Numbered from the stretch's first letter, positions 34,343-43,397 are shown. The stretch: 64,000 nt of DNA from Sphingomonas morindae (GCF_023822065.1 NZ_CP084930.1:2930001-2994000), one strand, 5' to 3'. The notes: generated by a model not told the origin, from the sequence alone. A program made the numbers and translations.

Positions 34343-35035
34343 TCAGCCGCCCGGCGTATGCGAGACATGGGTGCCGAACATGCGGTCGAGCGCGGCGCGC
34401 AGGCGGAAGACGGGGACTTCGGCGGGCTGGCCGACCAGCGCCGCCATCGTGTCGCCATAGCCTTTGGGCAGCGTCGAGAACCAGGCGGCTTCCTCGATGA
34501 GATGGCGCCGCGTCGCGCCGTCGAGCTGCGGCCAGACCTGCAGGCCATAGGGGATGCGCCATGCCGCGGCATCGTGGAGGAAGCCGGCATGGCGGTAGCT
34601 CTGCGCGAGTGCGGCGAGGGCGGCGGGGCTCGCCGGGCCCTGCGCGACGCTGAGCAGATAGGCGCGGCCGATATCGGCATTGCCCCAAAGGCCGCGCTGC
34701 GCGTCCGCGCGATCGATCAGGCGCGCGGCGGCGCGAAGTTCGGGATCGCGGAGCGCGGGATCGCGCTGGCGCGCCGCCTCGCCGGTGAGCACCGCCGACC
34801 AGAGCAGGGCGGCGCGCGCGGGCAGCTCGCCGGCGGCGGGGCGGGGCGGCGCCGCGCCCTGCTGCGCCAGCGCCAGGCCGCGCCGCGCGTCGCGGACGAG
34901 CAGCTCGTCGCGCAGCGCGCGGCCGGCGGGAAAGAGGGCGAGGAGCAGGAGCAGGGCGACGAGGCTGTTGACCAGCGTCACCCCGCCCGCGCCGCCCCGC
35001 CGGGCGGCGTCACGCCGTCTGGTAGTAGCGGGCAT
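34343..35035 (-). CDS. Membrane-anchored protein of unknown function in the export operon
   Basis: This protein of about 230 residues is not recognised. After a basic N-terminus it has one membrane helix (TLVNSLVALLLLLALFPAG, about residues 20-38). The rest is helical, with a TPR-like look (RAALLWSAVLTGEAA; AALAALAQSYRHAGFLHDAAAW), and ends FGTHVSHTPGG. The ATG at 35035 overlaps the end of the kinase gene by 26 bases; a GTG at 34981 would remove the basic leader. Co-transcription with Wzc- and Wza-like genes suggests a role in polymer length or export. A broken duplicate of its 3' end follows it. Confidence 0.65.
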   Translation of the reverse strand: MPATTRRRDAARRGGAGGVTLVNSLVALLLLLALFPAGRALRDELLVRDARRGLALAQQGAAPPRPAAGELPARAALLWSAVLTGEAARQRDPALRDPELRAAARLIDRADAQRGLWGNADIGRAYLLSVAQGPASPAALAALAQSYRHAGFLHDAAAWRIPYGLQVWPQLDGATRRHLIEEAAWFSTLPKGYGDTMAALVGQPAEVPVFRLRAALDRMFGTHVSHTPGG

Positions 35036-37148
35036 AGGCGCGGGAATAATAGAGCGCGCCAAAGGCTTCCGCCTTGGGGCTGACCATCGTCATCACCGCG
35101 CCGAGCACCGGGGCATTGTCCAGCCGCAGCCATTTGAGCGCCTGCGACACCGCCCCGCGCGAGGTGGCGTTCCACTTCAGCGCCAGCACCACCGCATCCG
35201 ACATGGAGGCGATCGTCCGCGCGTCGGCCACGCCCAGCACCGGCGGCGTGTCGAACACGATCCGGTCGTAGCGGGTGCGCAGCGTCTTGAGCAGCGCCGC
35301 CATCGCCTCGCCGCCGAACAGATCGTCGGGAAGGAAGGAGGCCTCGGCGGCGGTCAGCACGTCGAGATTGGGCACCTCGTCGGCGATGATCGCCTCGTCG
35401 ACCGGGCGGCCGTCGCGCAGCACCTCGACCAGCCCGGTCGCGGGACGCTGCGGCATCAGCGCGCCCAGCCCGGCGCGACGGAGATCGCCGTCGATCACCA
35501 GCGTGCGATCGCCCGCCATCGCCATCACCCGCGCCAGCGACAGCGCCGAGGTCGTCTTGCCCTCATTGGGCAGCGTCGAGACCAGCGCCACCACCTGGGG
35601 CGAGCGGCCGCCCGAGAGGATCAGCGAGCTGCGCAGCACGCGGAACGCCTCGGCATAGGGCGACATGGGCGCGCGCACCACCAGCGTCGAGGGCGCGTCG
35701 CTGTTCTTCATCTCGCGCGCGCCGATCAGCGGCACGGTGGAGAGGACGCGCAGGCCGAACTGCTGCTCCACCTCGCTGGTCGAGCGCACGCCGCTGTTCA
35801 TCAGCTCGAGCGCGGCGACGCTGGCCAGCGCGGCGGTGGCGCCCACCACGATGCCGGCGGCGATCAGCAGCAGCGCCTTGGGGCTGCTCGGCTTGAGCGG
35901 CACCGTCGCGCGTTCGATGATCTGCGCCTGGGATTGCGAGCTGCGCGCCCCCTGGTCGAGCTGCTGGGCCAGATCGGCGAGGCGGTTATAGGCATTGTGC
36001 TTGGCGTCGGCGTCGCGCTGCAGCGTGTCGGCCGTCACCGAGGAGCGGGCGTTGGACGCCTGCTCGCCGCGCAGGCGCGAGAGATCGCCGGCCAGGCTGC
36101 CTGCCTGCGCCGCCGCCGCCGATTTGCGCGCCTGCAGCTCGCCGAGAATGCGCTTGGCTTCCTCGTTGATCTGGCGGTCGATTGCCTCGAGCTGCTGCTG
36201 CGCCTGCACCGTCTGCGGATGCTTGGGGCCATAGCGCGTGGAGAGCTGGCTGAGCGTCTGCTGCACCTGGGCGCGGTTGCTGCGCAGCGCCGAGATCGCG
36301 GGCGTGTTCAGCACGCTCGACGCGGCCGCCGCGCCGCCCTGCGACATCTGCGCCCGCGCCACCGCGAGATCCGAGGCCGCCGCCGCCGCCGCCGCCTGGG
36401 CGGTGGCGAGCTGGGTGGACAAGGGCGCGATCTGCTGGTCGGTCACCGTGCCGAGCTGGCCGCCCTCGGTGATGCCGCGCGCCGCCTTATACTGGGCGAG
36501 CGCCTCGTCGGCCGCGCGCGCCTGGTCGCGCAGCTGGGCGAGCCGCTTGTCGAGATAGGCATATTGCTGCTCGGCCGAGCCGGTGCGGCGCTGCACGGCC
36601 GCCGCCAGATAGGCGTCGGCAAAGGCGTTGGCCACCGCCGCCGCCCGCGTCGCGTCCACCGACTTGAAGCTGATGTCCACCAGATAGGTGGATTTCTCGC
36701 GCGTCACGTCGAGCTTGCGGCTGACCTTGTTGATCACCGCCTCGAGCTGCTCGTCGGGCGAGAGCTTGGCGGCGGCATCGTCCTTGGCCAGGCCGAATTC
36801 CTCGGTCCGGTCGAGATGGAGCTTCTCCACCACCGCGCGCGCCACGTCGTGCGAGCGGATCACGCTGACCTCGGTGTCGACGATCGACTGGTCGGGCATC
36901 GAGGGCTGGTCGTTGCTCATGCCCGCGATGGTCAGCGGCTTGGGATCGATCTTCACCCGCGCGGTCGCCGAATAGCGCGGCGTCATCAGCAGCAGCGCGA
37001 CGATGAACAGCCCGAGCACCGCCGCGAAGACGCTGATCAGGATCAGATAGCGCCGCTTCAGGATGTCGATCACCCCTTTGACGAGATCGCCCGATTGGCT
37101 TTCGCCGATCGGCGGGGGCAGGTGATCGGGAGGGGAGACAATATCCAT
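35010..37148 (-). CDS. Wzc-like chain-length protein fused to BY-kinase
   Basis: This 712-residue inner-membrane protein controls polymer length and export by cycling tyrosine phosphorylation. It has a Wzz domain with membrane helices near residues 33-55 and 430-455, a long periplasmic coiled-coil section (about 170-400), and a cytoplasmic kinase with Walker A STLPNEGKTTSAL (about 523-535), Walker A' LVIDGDLR (about 548-555) and Walker B RIVFDTPP (about 627-634). The C-terminal tail has five tyrosines (LYYSRAYARYYQTA). In sphingan clusters these functions are two proteins (C and E); here they are fused. The ATG at 37148 is preferred over a longer frame from 37211. Confidence 0.93.
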   Translation of the reverse strand: MDIVSPPDHLPPPIGESQSGDLVKGVIDILKRRYLILISVFAAVLGLFIVALLLMTPRYSATARVKIDPKPLTIAGMSNDQPSMPDQSIVDTEVSVIRSHDVARAVVEKLHLDRTEEFGLAKDDAAAKLSPDEQLEAVINKVSRKLDVTREKSTYLVDISFKSVDATRAAAVANAFADAYLAAAVQRRTGSAEQQYAYLDKRLAQLRDQARAADEALAQYKAARGITEGGQLGTVTDQQIAPLSTQLATAQAAAAAAASDLAVARAQMSQGGAAAASSVLNTPAISALRSNRAQVQQTLSQLSTRYGPKHPQTVQAQQQLEAIDRQINEEAKRILGELQARKSAAAAQAGSLAGDLSRLRGEQASNARSSVTADTLQRDADAKHNAYNRLADLAQQLDQGARSSQSQAQIIERATVPLKPSSPKALLLIAAGIVVGATAALASVAALELMNSGVRSTSEVEQQFGLRVLSTVPLIGAREMKNSDAPSTLVVRAPMSPYAEAFRVLRSSLILSGGRSPQVVALVSTLPNEGKTTSALSLARVMAMAGDRTLVIDGDLRRAGLGALMPQRPATGLVEVLRDGRPVDEAIIADEVPNLDVLTAAEASFLPDDLFGGEAMAALLKTLRTRYDRIVFDTPPVLGVADARTIASMSDAVVLALKWNATSRGAVSQALKWLRLDNAPVLGAVMTMVSPKAEAFGALYYSRAYARYYQTA

Positions 37149-37197
37149 CAGCGTCGGCTTTCCTTGCAGCGGCGCCAGCCGCACGGTCTGAGGGTCG

Positions 37198-38496
37198 TCA
37201 CTTCTGCACAAAGACGGTCAACAAGCCGCTCGTCTCGCCGAACACCGGCCCGACCGACACGCCGTCATTGCGGCGCCGTCCATAGGTCACCGTTCCGGCG
37301 ATGCCCAGCGTGCGGCTGATAAGATAGCGCGCGCCGCCATTGACCGCAAAGACCTTCGCGGTCGCGTCGATGCCGCGGTAGGAATCCTGCTCATAATCCG
37401 CGCCGGCGGTGAGGATCAGGTTGCGCAGCAGCTCGTGGTCGACGCGGCCGCCCACGCCGGTGTTGAAGAAGCCCGAGCTGTTCACGACCTGCGAATCCTG
37501 GATCACGCGCCGCGCGGCCAGGGTGAAGGTGGTGAGCTGGGTCATGAAATATTCGAGCCGGCCCTCGAAGGAGAGGCCCTGCACCCGCTGGTAGAGCGGC
37601 GAATTATAGGTGCGGCGGCTATAGCCGATGCCGAAGCTGCCCCGCACCAGCGCCGACAGATCCATGCTGACGCCGGCGATCGCCCGCCATTGCTTGGAGG
37701 TGCGGTCGTCCGAGCTGCCGGGCACCGCGCTGATATAGAAGGTGCGCGTGAAGCCGCCCTGGACGAAGGTGGAGATGGACGGCGTCACCGCATATTCCAC
37801 CTGCGCCGTGGCCGTGGTGGCGTGGCGGTCGCGGAAGGACTGGTCGCGGGTGTCGCCGGCCAGGGTGGTGATCGGCCTGAAGCCCAGCGTGGTGAAATCG
37901 CCGATGCCGACGAAGCGGAAGCGGCCCTGCACCGAGGTGGCGGTCAGCTGGCCGTTGGTCAGCTGATAGGGCACCGCCGAGGAGACGTCGGCCGGCGTCG
38001 CGCCCGAAAAGCGGGTCTCATATTGCCGCGCGGTCGAGGCCGAGGCCGAGAGGCTGCTGTCCGAGCCGATGTCGAAGCGGCTGGTGGTGCCGACATGCCA
38101 GCCATCCTGGTCGCGCACGGGCTGCGCGGTGTAGCGGCGCAGATCCCCGCCCGCGGCGAACTGCAGGCTGTTGCGCGACCAGTCGGAGACGACCTTCAGC
38201 TCGGGAACGATGGTGAAATAGGCCGAGCTGCGCTTCTTCAGATCGGTCTGGAAGGCGTTGGTCGTGAAACCGGTGCCGAGATCGAGCCGCGGATAGAGCG
38301 AGAAGCTGCCCGCCTGGATGCCGATGGCGGTGTATTCCGGCCGGTCCCGCTCGGTGACGGAGACGTTGCGACCCCGGTCATAGTTGAACGGGATCACCGG
38401 CTGGAGCACCGGCGTGGTCAGCTGCGCGAACGCGCCGCTTCCCACGCAGGCAAAGGAGAGGGCAGCCGCGCCACGCGCGACGAGACGACGGACCAT
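37198..38496 (-). CDS. Outer-membrane beta-barrel protein of the export operon
   Basis: This 432-residue protein has a signal peptide (ARGAAALSFACVGSGAFA, cleavage before QLTTP). The mature part alternates polar and hydrophobic residues in about sixteen strands and ends in a terminal strand LLTVFVQK. It resembles the outer-membrane beta-barrel proteins (BBP2-like) of exopolysaccharide loci. The ATG at 38496 has GGAG seven bases upstream; a TTG at 38502 is less likely. It lies between a secreted unknown protein and the Wzc-like kinase. A role in polymer passage through or anchoring to the outer membrane is inferred. Confidence 0.8.
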   Translation of the reverse strand: MVRRLVARGAAALSFACVGSGAFAQLTTPVLQPVIPFNYDRGRNVSVTERDRPEYTAIGIQAGSFSLYPRLDLGTGFTTNAFQTDLKKRSSAYFTIVPELKVVSDWSRNSLQFAAGGDLRRYTAQPVRDQDGWHVGTTSRFDIGSDSSLSASASTARQYETRFSGATPADVSSAVPYQLTNGQLTATSVQGRFRFVGIGDFTTLGFRPITTLAGDTRDQSFRDRHATTATAQVEYAVTPSISTFVQGGFTRTFYISAVPGSSDDRTSKQWRAIAGVSMDLSALVRGSFGIGYSRRTYNSPLYQRVQGLSFEGRLEYFMTQLTTFTLAARRVIQDSQVVNSSGFFNTGVGGRVDHELLRNLILTAGADYEQDSYRGIDATAKVFAVNGGARYLISRTLGIAGTVTYGRRRNDGVSVGPVFGETSGLLTVFVQK

Positions 38497-38543
38497 AATC
38501 AAACTCCCTGCGTCTTATTTTTTGTTCGTTTCGCGGGGTCTAT

Positions 38544-39032
38544 TTAGCCGCGCACATAATCCGAGGCCCCGCCGTCGATCGCGTAATCGGGGCCGAACGC
38601 CACGCTGATGTCCGGGCCGCCGGCGATGGCGCCGGTACCGCGGGCGAGCCGGCCGCGCGTGGCGCGGATCGCGCGGAGCGCCGCCTCGGCCGAGGCGCTG
38701 AGCGTCTGGCCGTCGACCGGCTCGAGCGCGGCGAGGACAACCGACATGGGCTGGTTGGCCTGGTCGATGGCGAAGACGAGCGCCGCCTCGATGTCCGTCT
38801 GCGAGGCATCGGCGGGCACGCCGGCAATGGCGCGGTTGATCGACTCGCGCAGCGCCGCCACGGCGGCCGGATCGGCCGGGCCCTGATCGGCGACGAAGCC
38901 CGGGCCGGGCGCGAAGGCCGGCGCCGCGCCGGTGATCTGCGCCGGGCCGCCATAGAGCGCCGGCGGGATCGCCATGGCCGTCCCCACCATGCTCGTCATC
39001 GCCACGCCTACCAGGATCTGCTTGAGCTTCAT
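38544..39032 (-). CDS. Secreted protein of unknown function in the export operon
   Basis: This 162-residue protein is not recognised. It has a signal peptide (KLKQILVGVAMTSMVGTAMA, cleavage before IPPALYGG) and an Ala/Pro-rich mature part with a helical centre (residues 60-130). It is acidic overall. The ATG at 39032 has a perfect GGAGG seven bases upstream. It sits between the Wza-like gene (90 bases) and the beta-barrel gene (47 bases). Sphingan clusters also carry small secreted unknown proteins near the export genes, which could be functional counterparts, but no homology is claimed. Confidence 0.7.
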   Translation of the reverse strand: MKLKQILVGVAMTSMVGTAMAIPPALYGGPAQITGAAPAFAPGPGFVADQGPADPAAVAALRESINRAIAGVPADASQTDIEAALVFAIDQANQPMSVVLAALEPVDGQTLSASAEAALRAIRATRGRLARGTGAIAGGPDISVAFGPDYAIDGGASDYVRG

Positions 39033-39122
39033 CGATAGCCTCCCTTGGATCTGTCCGAAGGCCCATCCGGGCCCGCCGTCGACGCCGACACCTACCAAAA
39101 ACACGTAAGTAGCGCTAAAAAC

Positions 39123-39725
39123 TCAGAAGTAACGCTCGACCACGCGAATTTGGTCCCCCGGCCCGACCGCGAGCGACGGAGTCAGCGGCTCCGCCTTCTC
39201 GACATCCGATCCGGCCCGCTTGATATAGACCTTCCGCTGGTTCGCGCGGTAGGTGAAGCCCTCGGCCGTGGCGACGGCCTTCTGCACCGTCAGCCCCTCG
39301 GAATAGGGATATTCGCCCGGCTTGGTGACTTCGCCCAGAATATAGAAGGGGCGGAAGCTGAGCACCTCGAGCGCGACGTGCGGATCCTTGAGATAGCCGT
39401 CGCGCAGCTTGGTCTCGATCTTGCTGGCGGCCTCGCTCGAGGTCTGGCCGAGCACCGGCACCTCGCCGATCAGCGGCAGCGACAGGACGCCGTTGGAACC
39501 CACGGTGAACTCACCCGAAAGATCGGGCTCATTATAGACGGTGACACGTACGCGATCGGCATTGCCGAGCCGGTAGCCGGCGGGGCCGGACGCCGCGTCC
39601 GGGCCGGGCGCGGAGTCGCCGGCCGGGGCGGCCGCGACAGGCGCCTGCGCCTGCGCGAGCATGGGCGTGGCCGACAGGAAAAACGCTGCCAGCGCCAGAA
39701 GATAGGCGCGCAAGGGCTTCGTCAC
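39123..39725 (-). CDS. Wza-like polysaccharide export protein
   Basis: This 200-residue protein has a signal peptide (LRAYLLALAAFFLSATPMLAQAQ), then a Poly_export domain (GYRLGNADRVRVTVYNEPDL from about residue 50) and an SLBB domain (FYILGEVTKPGEYPYSEG near residue 135). It forms the periplasmic/outer-membrane exit for exopolysaccharide. It is shorter than E. coli Wza (379 residues) and lacks the C-terminal amphipathic helix domain, and no lipobox cysteine is seen, so a separate barrel, such as the gene downstream, may complete the pore. The GTG at 39725 has GGAGG seven bases upstream. It is the first gene of the export operon. Confidence 0.92.
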   Translation of the reverse strand: MTKPLRAYLLALAAFFLSATPMLAQAQAPVAAAPAGDSAPGPDAASGPAGYRLGNADRVRVTVYNEPDLSGEFTVGSNGVLSLPLIGEVPVLGQTSSEAASKIETKLRDGYLKDPHVALEVLSFRPFYILGEVTKPGEYPYSEGLTVQKAVATAEGFTYRANQRKVYIKRAGSDVEKAEPLTPSLAVGPGDQIRVVERYF

Positions 39726-39930
39726 TAGCAATCCTCCAAGTCGATGCGCATCGCGGTGGGACCATGGCACGATCGCGCGCCGAGGTGAAGTGCTGCGTTG
39801 CAACAGCGACGCTCCTTTGTCTCCCTTTGGCGCAGATGGGGTCAACCTGTGGAGAACCGAAAGTTAACCACAAACATCCACCCGAGCTAAAAGCCCCAGG
39901 CCGCAGAGAAGCTTCCGACAGGAGGCCCTT

Positions 39931-40641
39931 ATGCGACGGAAATCATGGACGATTGGCCTGGCTTCGGGGCTCTTGATGGCGTGCGGCGCGGCCCATGCCG
40001 CCGATATTCCCTTCATGCCGGTCGGCAGCAGCAACGAGGCGCCGCGCGGCTTTCTTGAGATGTGCCAGCGGGATGCCACCTTCTGCGCGGCCGCGCCCGC
40101 GGCGCCCGCCACGGGCAGCGATCTGGTGACGGGCGGGGTGACCTCGCCCGTCCGCTACCAGGCGGCCCGCTTCCTCGCGCATGCCGGCGAGGAGGGCGGC
40201 GCCGGCGCCGATATGCACCTGCTCCGGCAGGTCAATCGCAACGTCAACCAGCATGTACGCCAGCGTACCGACGATCAGGTCTATGGCCGGGGCGAATATT
40301 GGCAGCGCAGCGGCGTCGGCCCCCAGGCGCAGGGCGATTGCGAGGATCTCGCGATCGAGAAGCGCTACGAGCTGATCGCCGCCGGCTTCGATCCCGCGCG
40401 GCTGCGCTTCGCCGTCGCCTATCTGCCCTCGGCCGGTCTGCATGCGGTGCTGCTCGCGCGGCTCGCCGATGGCGACTTCGTGCTCGACAGCCGCACCCCC
40501 TATATCAGCCGCTGGGACAAGACCCGCTACAGCTGGGTGAGCATCCAGTCCGAACGCGATCCGATGCACTGGTATCGGCTGGGCAGCGTGCGCAGCTGGC
40601 AGCCGCAGCTCGCCGGCCAGCCGGGCGCGCCCGCCGCCTGA
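39931..40641 (+). CDS. LapG-type periplasmic cysteine protease (BTLCP, transglutaminase-like)
   Basis: This 236-residue protein has a signal peptide (TIGLASGLLMACGAAHA, cleavage before ADIPF). The catalytic set is Cys137 in GDCED, His171 in LHAVLL and Asp186 in VLDSRTP. The Asp and Glu flanking the cysteine match the calcium-binding pair of LapG. LapG of Pseudomonas cuts a giant RTX adhesin at an Ala-Ala site in the periplasm and so controls biofilm release. Two RTX proteins with a type I exporter lie 20-30 kb away in this locus. It is divergent from the export operon across 205 bases. AGGAGG lies six bases before the ATG. Confidence 0.9.
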   Translation: MRRKSWTIGLASGLLMACGAAHAADIPFMPVGSSNEAPRGFLEMCQRDATFCAAAPAAPATGSDLVTGGVTSPVRYQAARFLAHAGEEGGAGADMHLLRQVNRNVNQHVRQRTDDQVYGRGEYWQRSGVGPQAQGDCEDLAIEKRYELIAAGFDPARLRFAVAYLPSAGLHAVLLARLADGDFVLDSRTPYISRWDKTRYSWVSIQSERDPMHWYRLGSVRSWQPQLAGQPGAPAA

Positions 40642-40677
40642 TCTTCCGCGCGGCCCGCTCCGGTTCGGCCGCCCGGC

Positions 40678-40713
40678 ATCGCGGCGGGGCGGGATCGGCC
40701 CGCCCGCCGCGAT
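40678..40713. terminator. Hairpin between convergent protease and glycosyltransferase genes
   Basis: Arms at 40678-40693 and 40699-40713 pair over 15 bp with one bulged G and a 5-base loop. The stem begins ATCGCGGCGGG. No T tract follows. Confidence 0.55.
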
Positions 40714-40723
40714 CCGCGCGCGC

Positions 40724-42001
40724 TCAGCCGCGCGCCGCCGCCACCGCGCGCGGCTCGGCCGGGAGCAGCGCGTCATAGACGCCGACGAATTTGGCGGCTT
40801 CCTTGTCCCAGATGAACTTGGCGTCGGCCAGCGCCTTGGCGGCGGCGCCGGCGGCGTGGCGATGCGCCTCGTCCTGGATCAGCGGCAGGCAGGCGCGCGC
40901 CAGGCCTTCGGGGGTGGCGTCATCGGCATAGCTGGCGGTATCGCCTAGCAGCCGCCGCGTCTCGGCCAGATTATAGGCGACCGAAGGCACGCCCAGCGCC
41001 GAATATTCGAACACCTTGTTCATGCTGATCTTGTCATTGTACGGATTGACCGGATCGGGAATGATGCCGATGTCGAAGCTGGACAGCGCCGCCATCAGCG
41101 CCTCGCCGCTTAGATAGCCGGTGAAATGGATATGCGCGCCGAGATTGAGCTCGGCCGCCAGCGCGCGCACCGAGGCGAGCGCGGGGCCATCGCCCACCAC
41201 CACCGCGCGCACGCCATCCGCCGCGCCCTGCGCGACCAGGGCGGCGACCATGCGGACCAGATGATCCACCCCGTCCTGATCGCCGATGATGCCGACATAG
41301 CCGAGCACGACGCGGGCATTGCCGCGCAGCACCGGATCGGGCGCGACCCGCCGGATGCGGCGCGTGTCGGGCACGCTATACACCGAGGTCACCTCGTCGG
41401 CGCGGCGCTTGCCGCGAGCGATGGCGTTTTCGCGATAGCTCTCATTGGCGGTGACGATGCGGTCGGCGACCTTGAAGGTCATCCACTCGAACAGCCGCAG
41501 CAATTTGTAGAAGGGGCCCTCGTCGCCATATTTGGCGACATAGAGCGAGGGCGCGCTGTCGTGATGATCGAACACGAAGCGCTTGCCGAACAGCTTGTAG
41601 GGCAGGGCGACGAGGAACATCAGATCCGGCGGGTTGCACGCCTGGATGACGTCGAAGCCCTTCTTGCGCGCGATGTGGAAGAGCAGCCGGCTCTCGTGCC
41701 ACAGCGCGCTGCCATATTCGAGCAGGAAGGCGGCCTTGCCGCGCGCCTCCAGCGGCAGCGGGTGGCGGAAGATCTCGATCCCGTCGATGATCTCGTGGCG
41801 CTCGGGATGGCGGTCGCTCACCGGGCAGATGGCGGATACCTCCCAGCCGGCGTCGCGCAGCGCCTGGCATTCCTGCCACACGCGGCGATCGAACGGCAGG
41901 GCGAGATTCTCGACGATGATGACGACGCGGCGCGGGCGCGCGTGACGGGTAGGCGCAGTCTGGTGCGCGTGCTCCAGGGCCGGCTTGTGGATGTCGGTCA
42001 T
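40724..42001 (-). CDS. Glycosyltransferase family 4
   Basis: This 425-residue GT-B enzyme has an N-terminal acceptor domain (RRVVIIVENLALPFDRRVWQ near residue 22, CNPPDLMFL near residue 125, FDHHDSAPSLYVAKYG near residue 145) and a donor domain with GYVGIIGDQDGVDHLV near residue 240 and IIPDPVNPYNDKISMNKVFEY near residue 315. The pattern resembles glycosyltransferases of capsule and holdfast-type loci. It starts at the ATG at 42001 and is transcribed alone toward the protease gene. It is the fourth glycosyltransferase of the island, which suggests a repeat unit of at least four added sugars, one per enzyme. Confidence 0.88.
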   Translation of the reverse strand: MTDIHKPALEHAHQTAPTRHARPRRVVIIVENLALPFDRRVWQECQALRDAGWEVSAICPVSDRHPERHEIIDGIEIFRHPLPLEARGKAAFLLEYGSALWHESRLLFHIARKKGFDVIQACNPPDLMFLVALPYKLFGKRFVFDHHDSAPSLYVAKYGDEGPFYKLLRLFEWMTFKVADRIVTANESYRENAIARGKRRADEVTSVYSVPDTRRIRRVAPDPVLRGNARVVLGYVGIIGDQDGVDHLVRMVAALVAQGAADGVRAVVVGDGPALASVRALAAELNLGAHIHFTGYLSGEALMAALSSFDIGIIPDPVNPYNDKISMNKVFEYSALGVPSVAYNLAETRRLLGDTASYADDATPEGLARACLPLIQDEAHRHAAGAAAKALADAKFIWDKEAAKFVGVYDALLPAEPRAVAAARG

Positions 42002-42103
42002 GGCTTCACCTGATCGCTTGAGTGTCGACGCGGATGCGCGTCCCATGTCGCCCTGGTGTCGCCCCCGGCTGACGAGACGAGCCTCCTTCGCCCGGCATCT
42101 TCC

Positions 42104-42865
42104 CTAGCCCTGCTTCGCAGCCCCGCTGCCGCTTTGCAACAGCCAGCGTTCGCTTCCCTCCAGCCCGACGGCCGAGAGCGTGTCGCTGGCATAGGCGCCG
42201 GTATCGACATTGATGCGCGCGCCGTCCAGCGCCACCGTGCTGGTCACCGAATGGCCATGCACCACGACCAGGCCGAGCGCGCGGGAGCTTTCCAGAAAAT
42301 CCTTGCGGATCCAGAGAAGATCCTCGTCCTTCTGGCGCTTGAGCGGAACGCCGGGGCGGATCCCGGCATGGACGAAGACATGGCGGTCCACCACCAGCAT
42401 CGAGCGCATCTTCTTGAGATACTGATATTCGCGCGCGGTGACGACATCGCGCAGCCGCTCCGCCAGATGATCCAGCGGCGCCGTCTCGGCATAGGCCGGG
42501 TCCACGCCCCAGCTCGCCAGCGCCGCCAGCCCGCCCATCCGCATCCAGGCGGGCAGCAGGCCATGCTCGCCCTCGAGAATGTCGAGCAGCACCGCCTCGT
42601 GATTGCCTTTCAGCGCCATCAGCTGGAGATCGCGCGGCGGCTCCATGGCGAAGCGCAGCACGCCGCGCGACTCCGGCCCGCGATCGATCAGATCGCCGAG
42701 CAGCACCACCCCGGCCTGGGCCGGCGGCCGCGCGGCATTGTCCTGGCGGATCGCCGCGATCAGATCCTGCAGCAGGTCCAGCCGGCCATGCACGTCGCCG
42801 ATGGCGTAGAGGCGGCGGCCCGGAGCGAGGCTGGGCGCGGCGCGCGCCCGGGTCATGAGCTTCAT
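42104..42865 (-). CDS. PPP-family metallophosphoesterase (serine/threonine phosphatase-like)
   Basis: This 253-residue cytoplasmic phosphoesterase has a bimetal site with GDVHGR (Asp24, His26), GDLIDRGPES near residue 56, GNHEAVLLD near residue 88, VHAGIRPG near residue 165 and VHGHS near residue 200. This order is that of PrpA/PrpB and ApaH-like phosphatases. The ATG at 42865 is used; a second ATG at 42856 is possible. It could dephosphorylate proteins or dinucleotides. It marks the right edge of the exopolysaccharide island, though a link to it is not shown. Confidence 0.87.
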   Translation of the reverse strand: MKLMTRARAAPSLAPGRRLYAIGDVHGRLDLLQDLIAAIRQDNAARPPAQAGVVLLGDLIDRGPESRGVLRFAMEPPRDLQLMALKGNHEAVLLDILEGEHGLLPAWMRMGGLAALASWGVDPAYAETAPLDHLAERLRDVVTAREYQYLKKMRSMLVVDRHVFVHAGIRPGVPLKRQKDEDLLWIRKDFLESSRALGLVVVHGHSVTSTVALDGARINVDTGAYASDTLSAVGLEGSERWLLQSGSGAAKQG

Positions 42866-43319
42866 GCGTGGGGGTGCGATCCAGAAGGGCGATGATCCAG
42901 GATCGCCAAAAAGCGCGCCCCCGGCAAGGCGGGGCACACGCAGGCCGGCGGCGCCGGACCCGTCCGCTTTCCTAGAGGCTGGCGCCGCCGCGCGCCAGCG
43001 CCCTGTCCGGGAGGCGGGCGCCTCGACGATGCGGGGCGGCGGGGCGATCCCCGCAAGGGCGCGGATAAATGCCCGATTTGGTTGGCCATCCTCCGGCCGC
43101 CGCGTGGCCGCGGCGCAAGGGTCCCGGAGGGCGCGGCGGCCGCTGGCCGCCCCCGCTGCGGCCCGTTCCGCCGATCGTGCGGGGCGGGATGGCCCGACTA
43201 AGGATTTGCCGCAGGGTGCGGCGGCGGCCGCGCGGCGCGCCTGCTCCGGCGCCGCGACGCGCAAGGCTTGACCGGGCCGGGCCGCCCCCCTATGGCGCTC
43301 TCGCCGCGCAGTCGGACGT
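42866..43319. other. Intergenic stretch without a supported gene
   Basis: This is very GC-rich (many CGGCCG and GGCGCC runs). Open frames cross it in several phases but none has a ribosome site or recognisable product. It must contain the promoter of the phosphatase gene and of tRNA-His. Confidence 0.5.
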
Positions 43320-43397
43320 GGCGATCGTAGCTCAATTGGTTAGAGCGCCGGTTTGTGGTACCGGAGGTTGCGGGTTCAATCCCCGTCGATCGCCCCA
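43320..43397 (+). tRNA. tRNA-His (GTG anticodon)
   Basis: A full cloverleaf is readable. The acceptor is GCGATCG with CGATCGC, the D arm GCTC/GAGC, the anticodon loop TTTGTGGT with GTG, and the T arm GCGGG-TTCAATC-CCCGT. The extra G at position -1 pairs with C73, the hallmark of histidine tRNA. The CCA end is encoded. Confidence 0.96.

Noticed and set aside
38937-39104. Longer N-terminus for the secreted protein between Wza and the barrel
   Set aside because: The ATG at 39032 has a perfect GGAGG and begins the signal peptide; the upstream extension has neither.
43320-43397. tRNA-His as an attachment site of an integrated island
   Set aside because: No integrase gene and no repeated 3' tRNA end were seen in the window.
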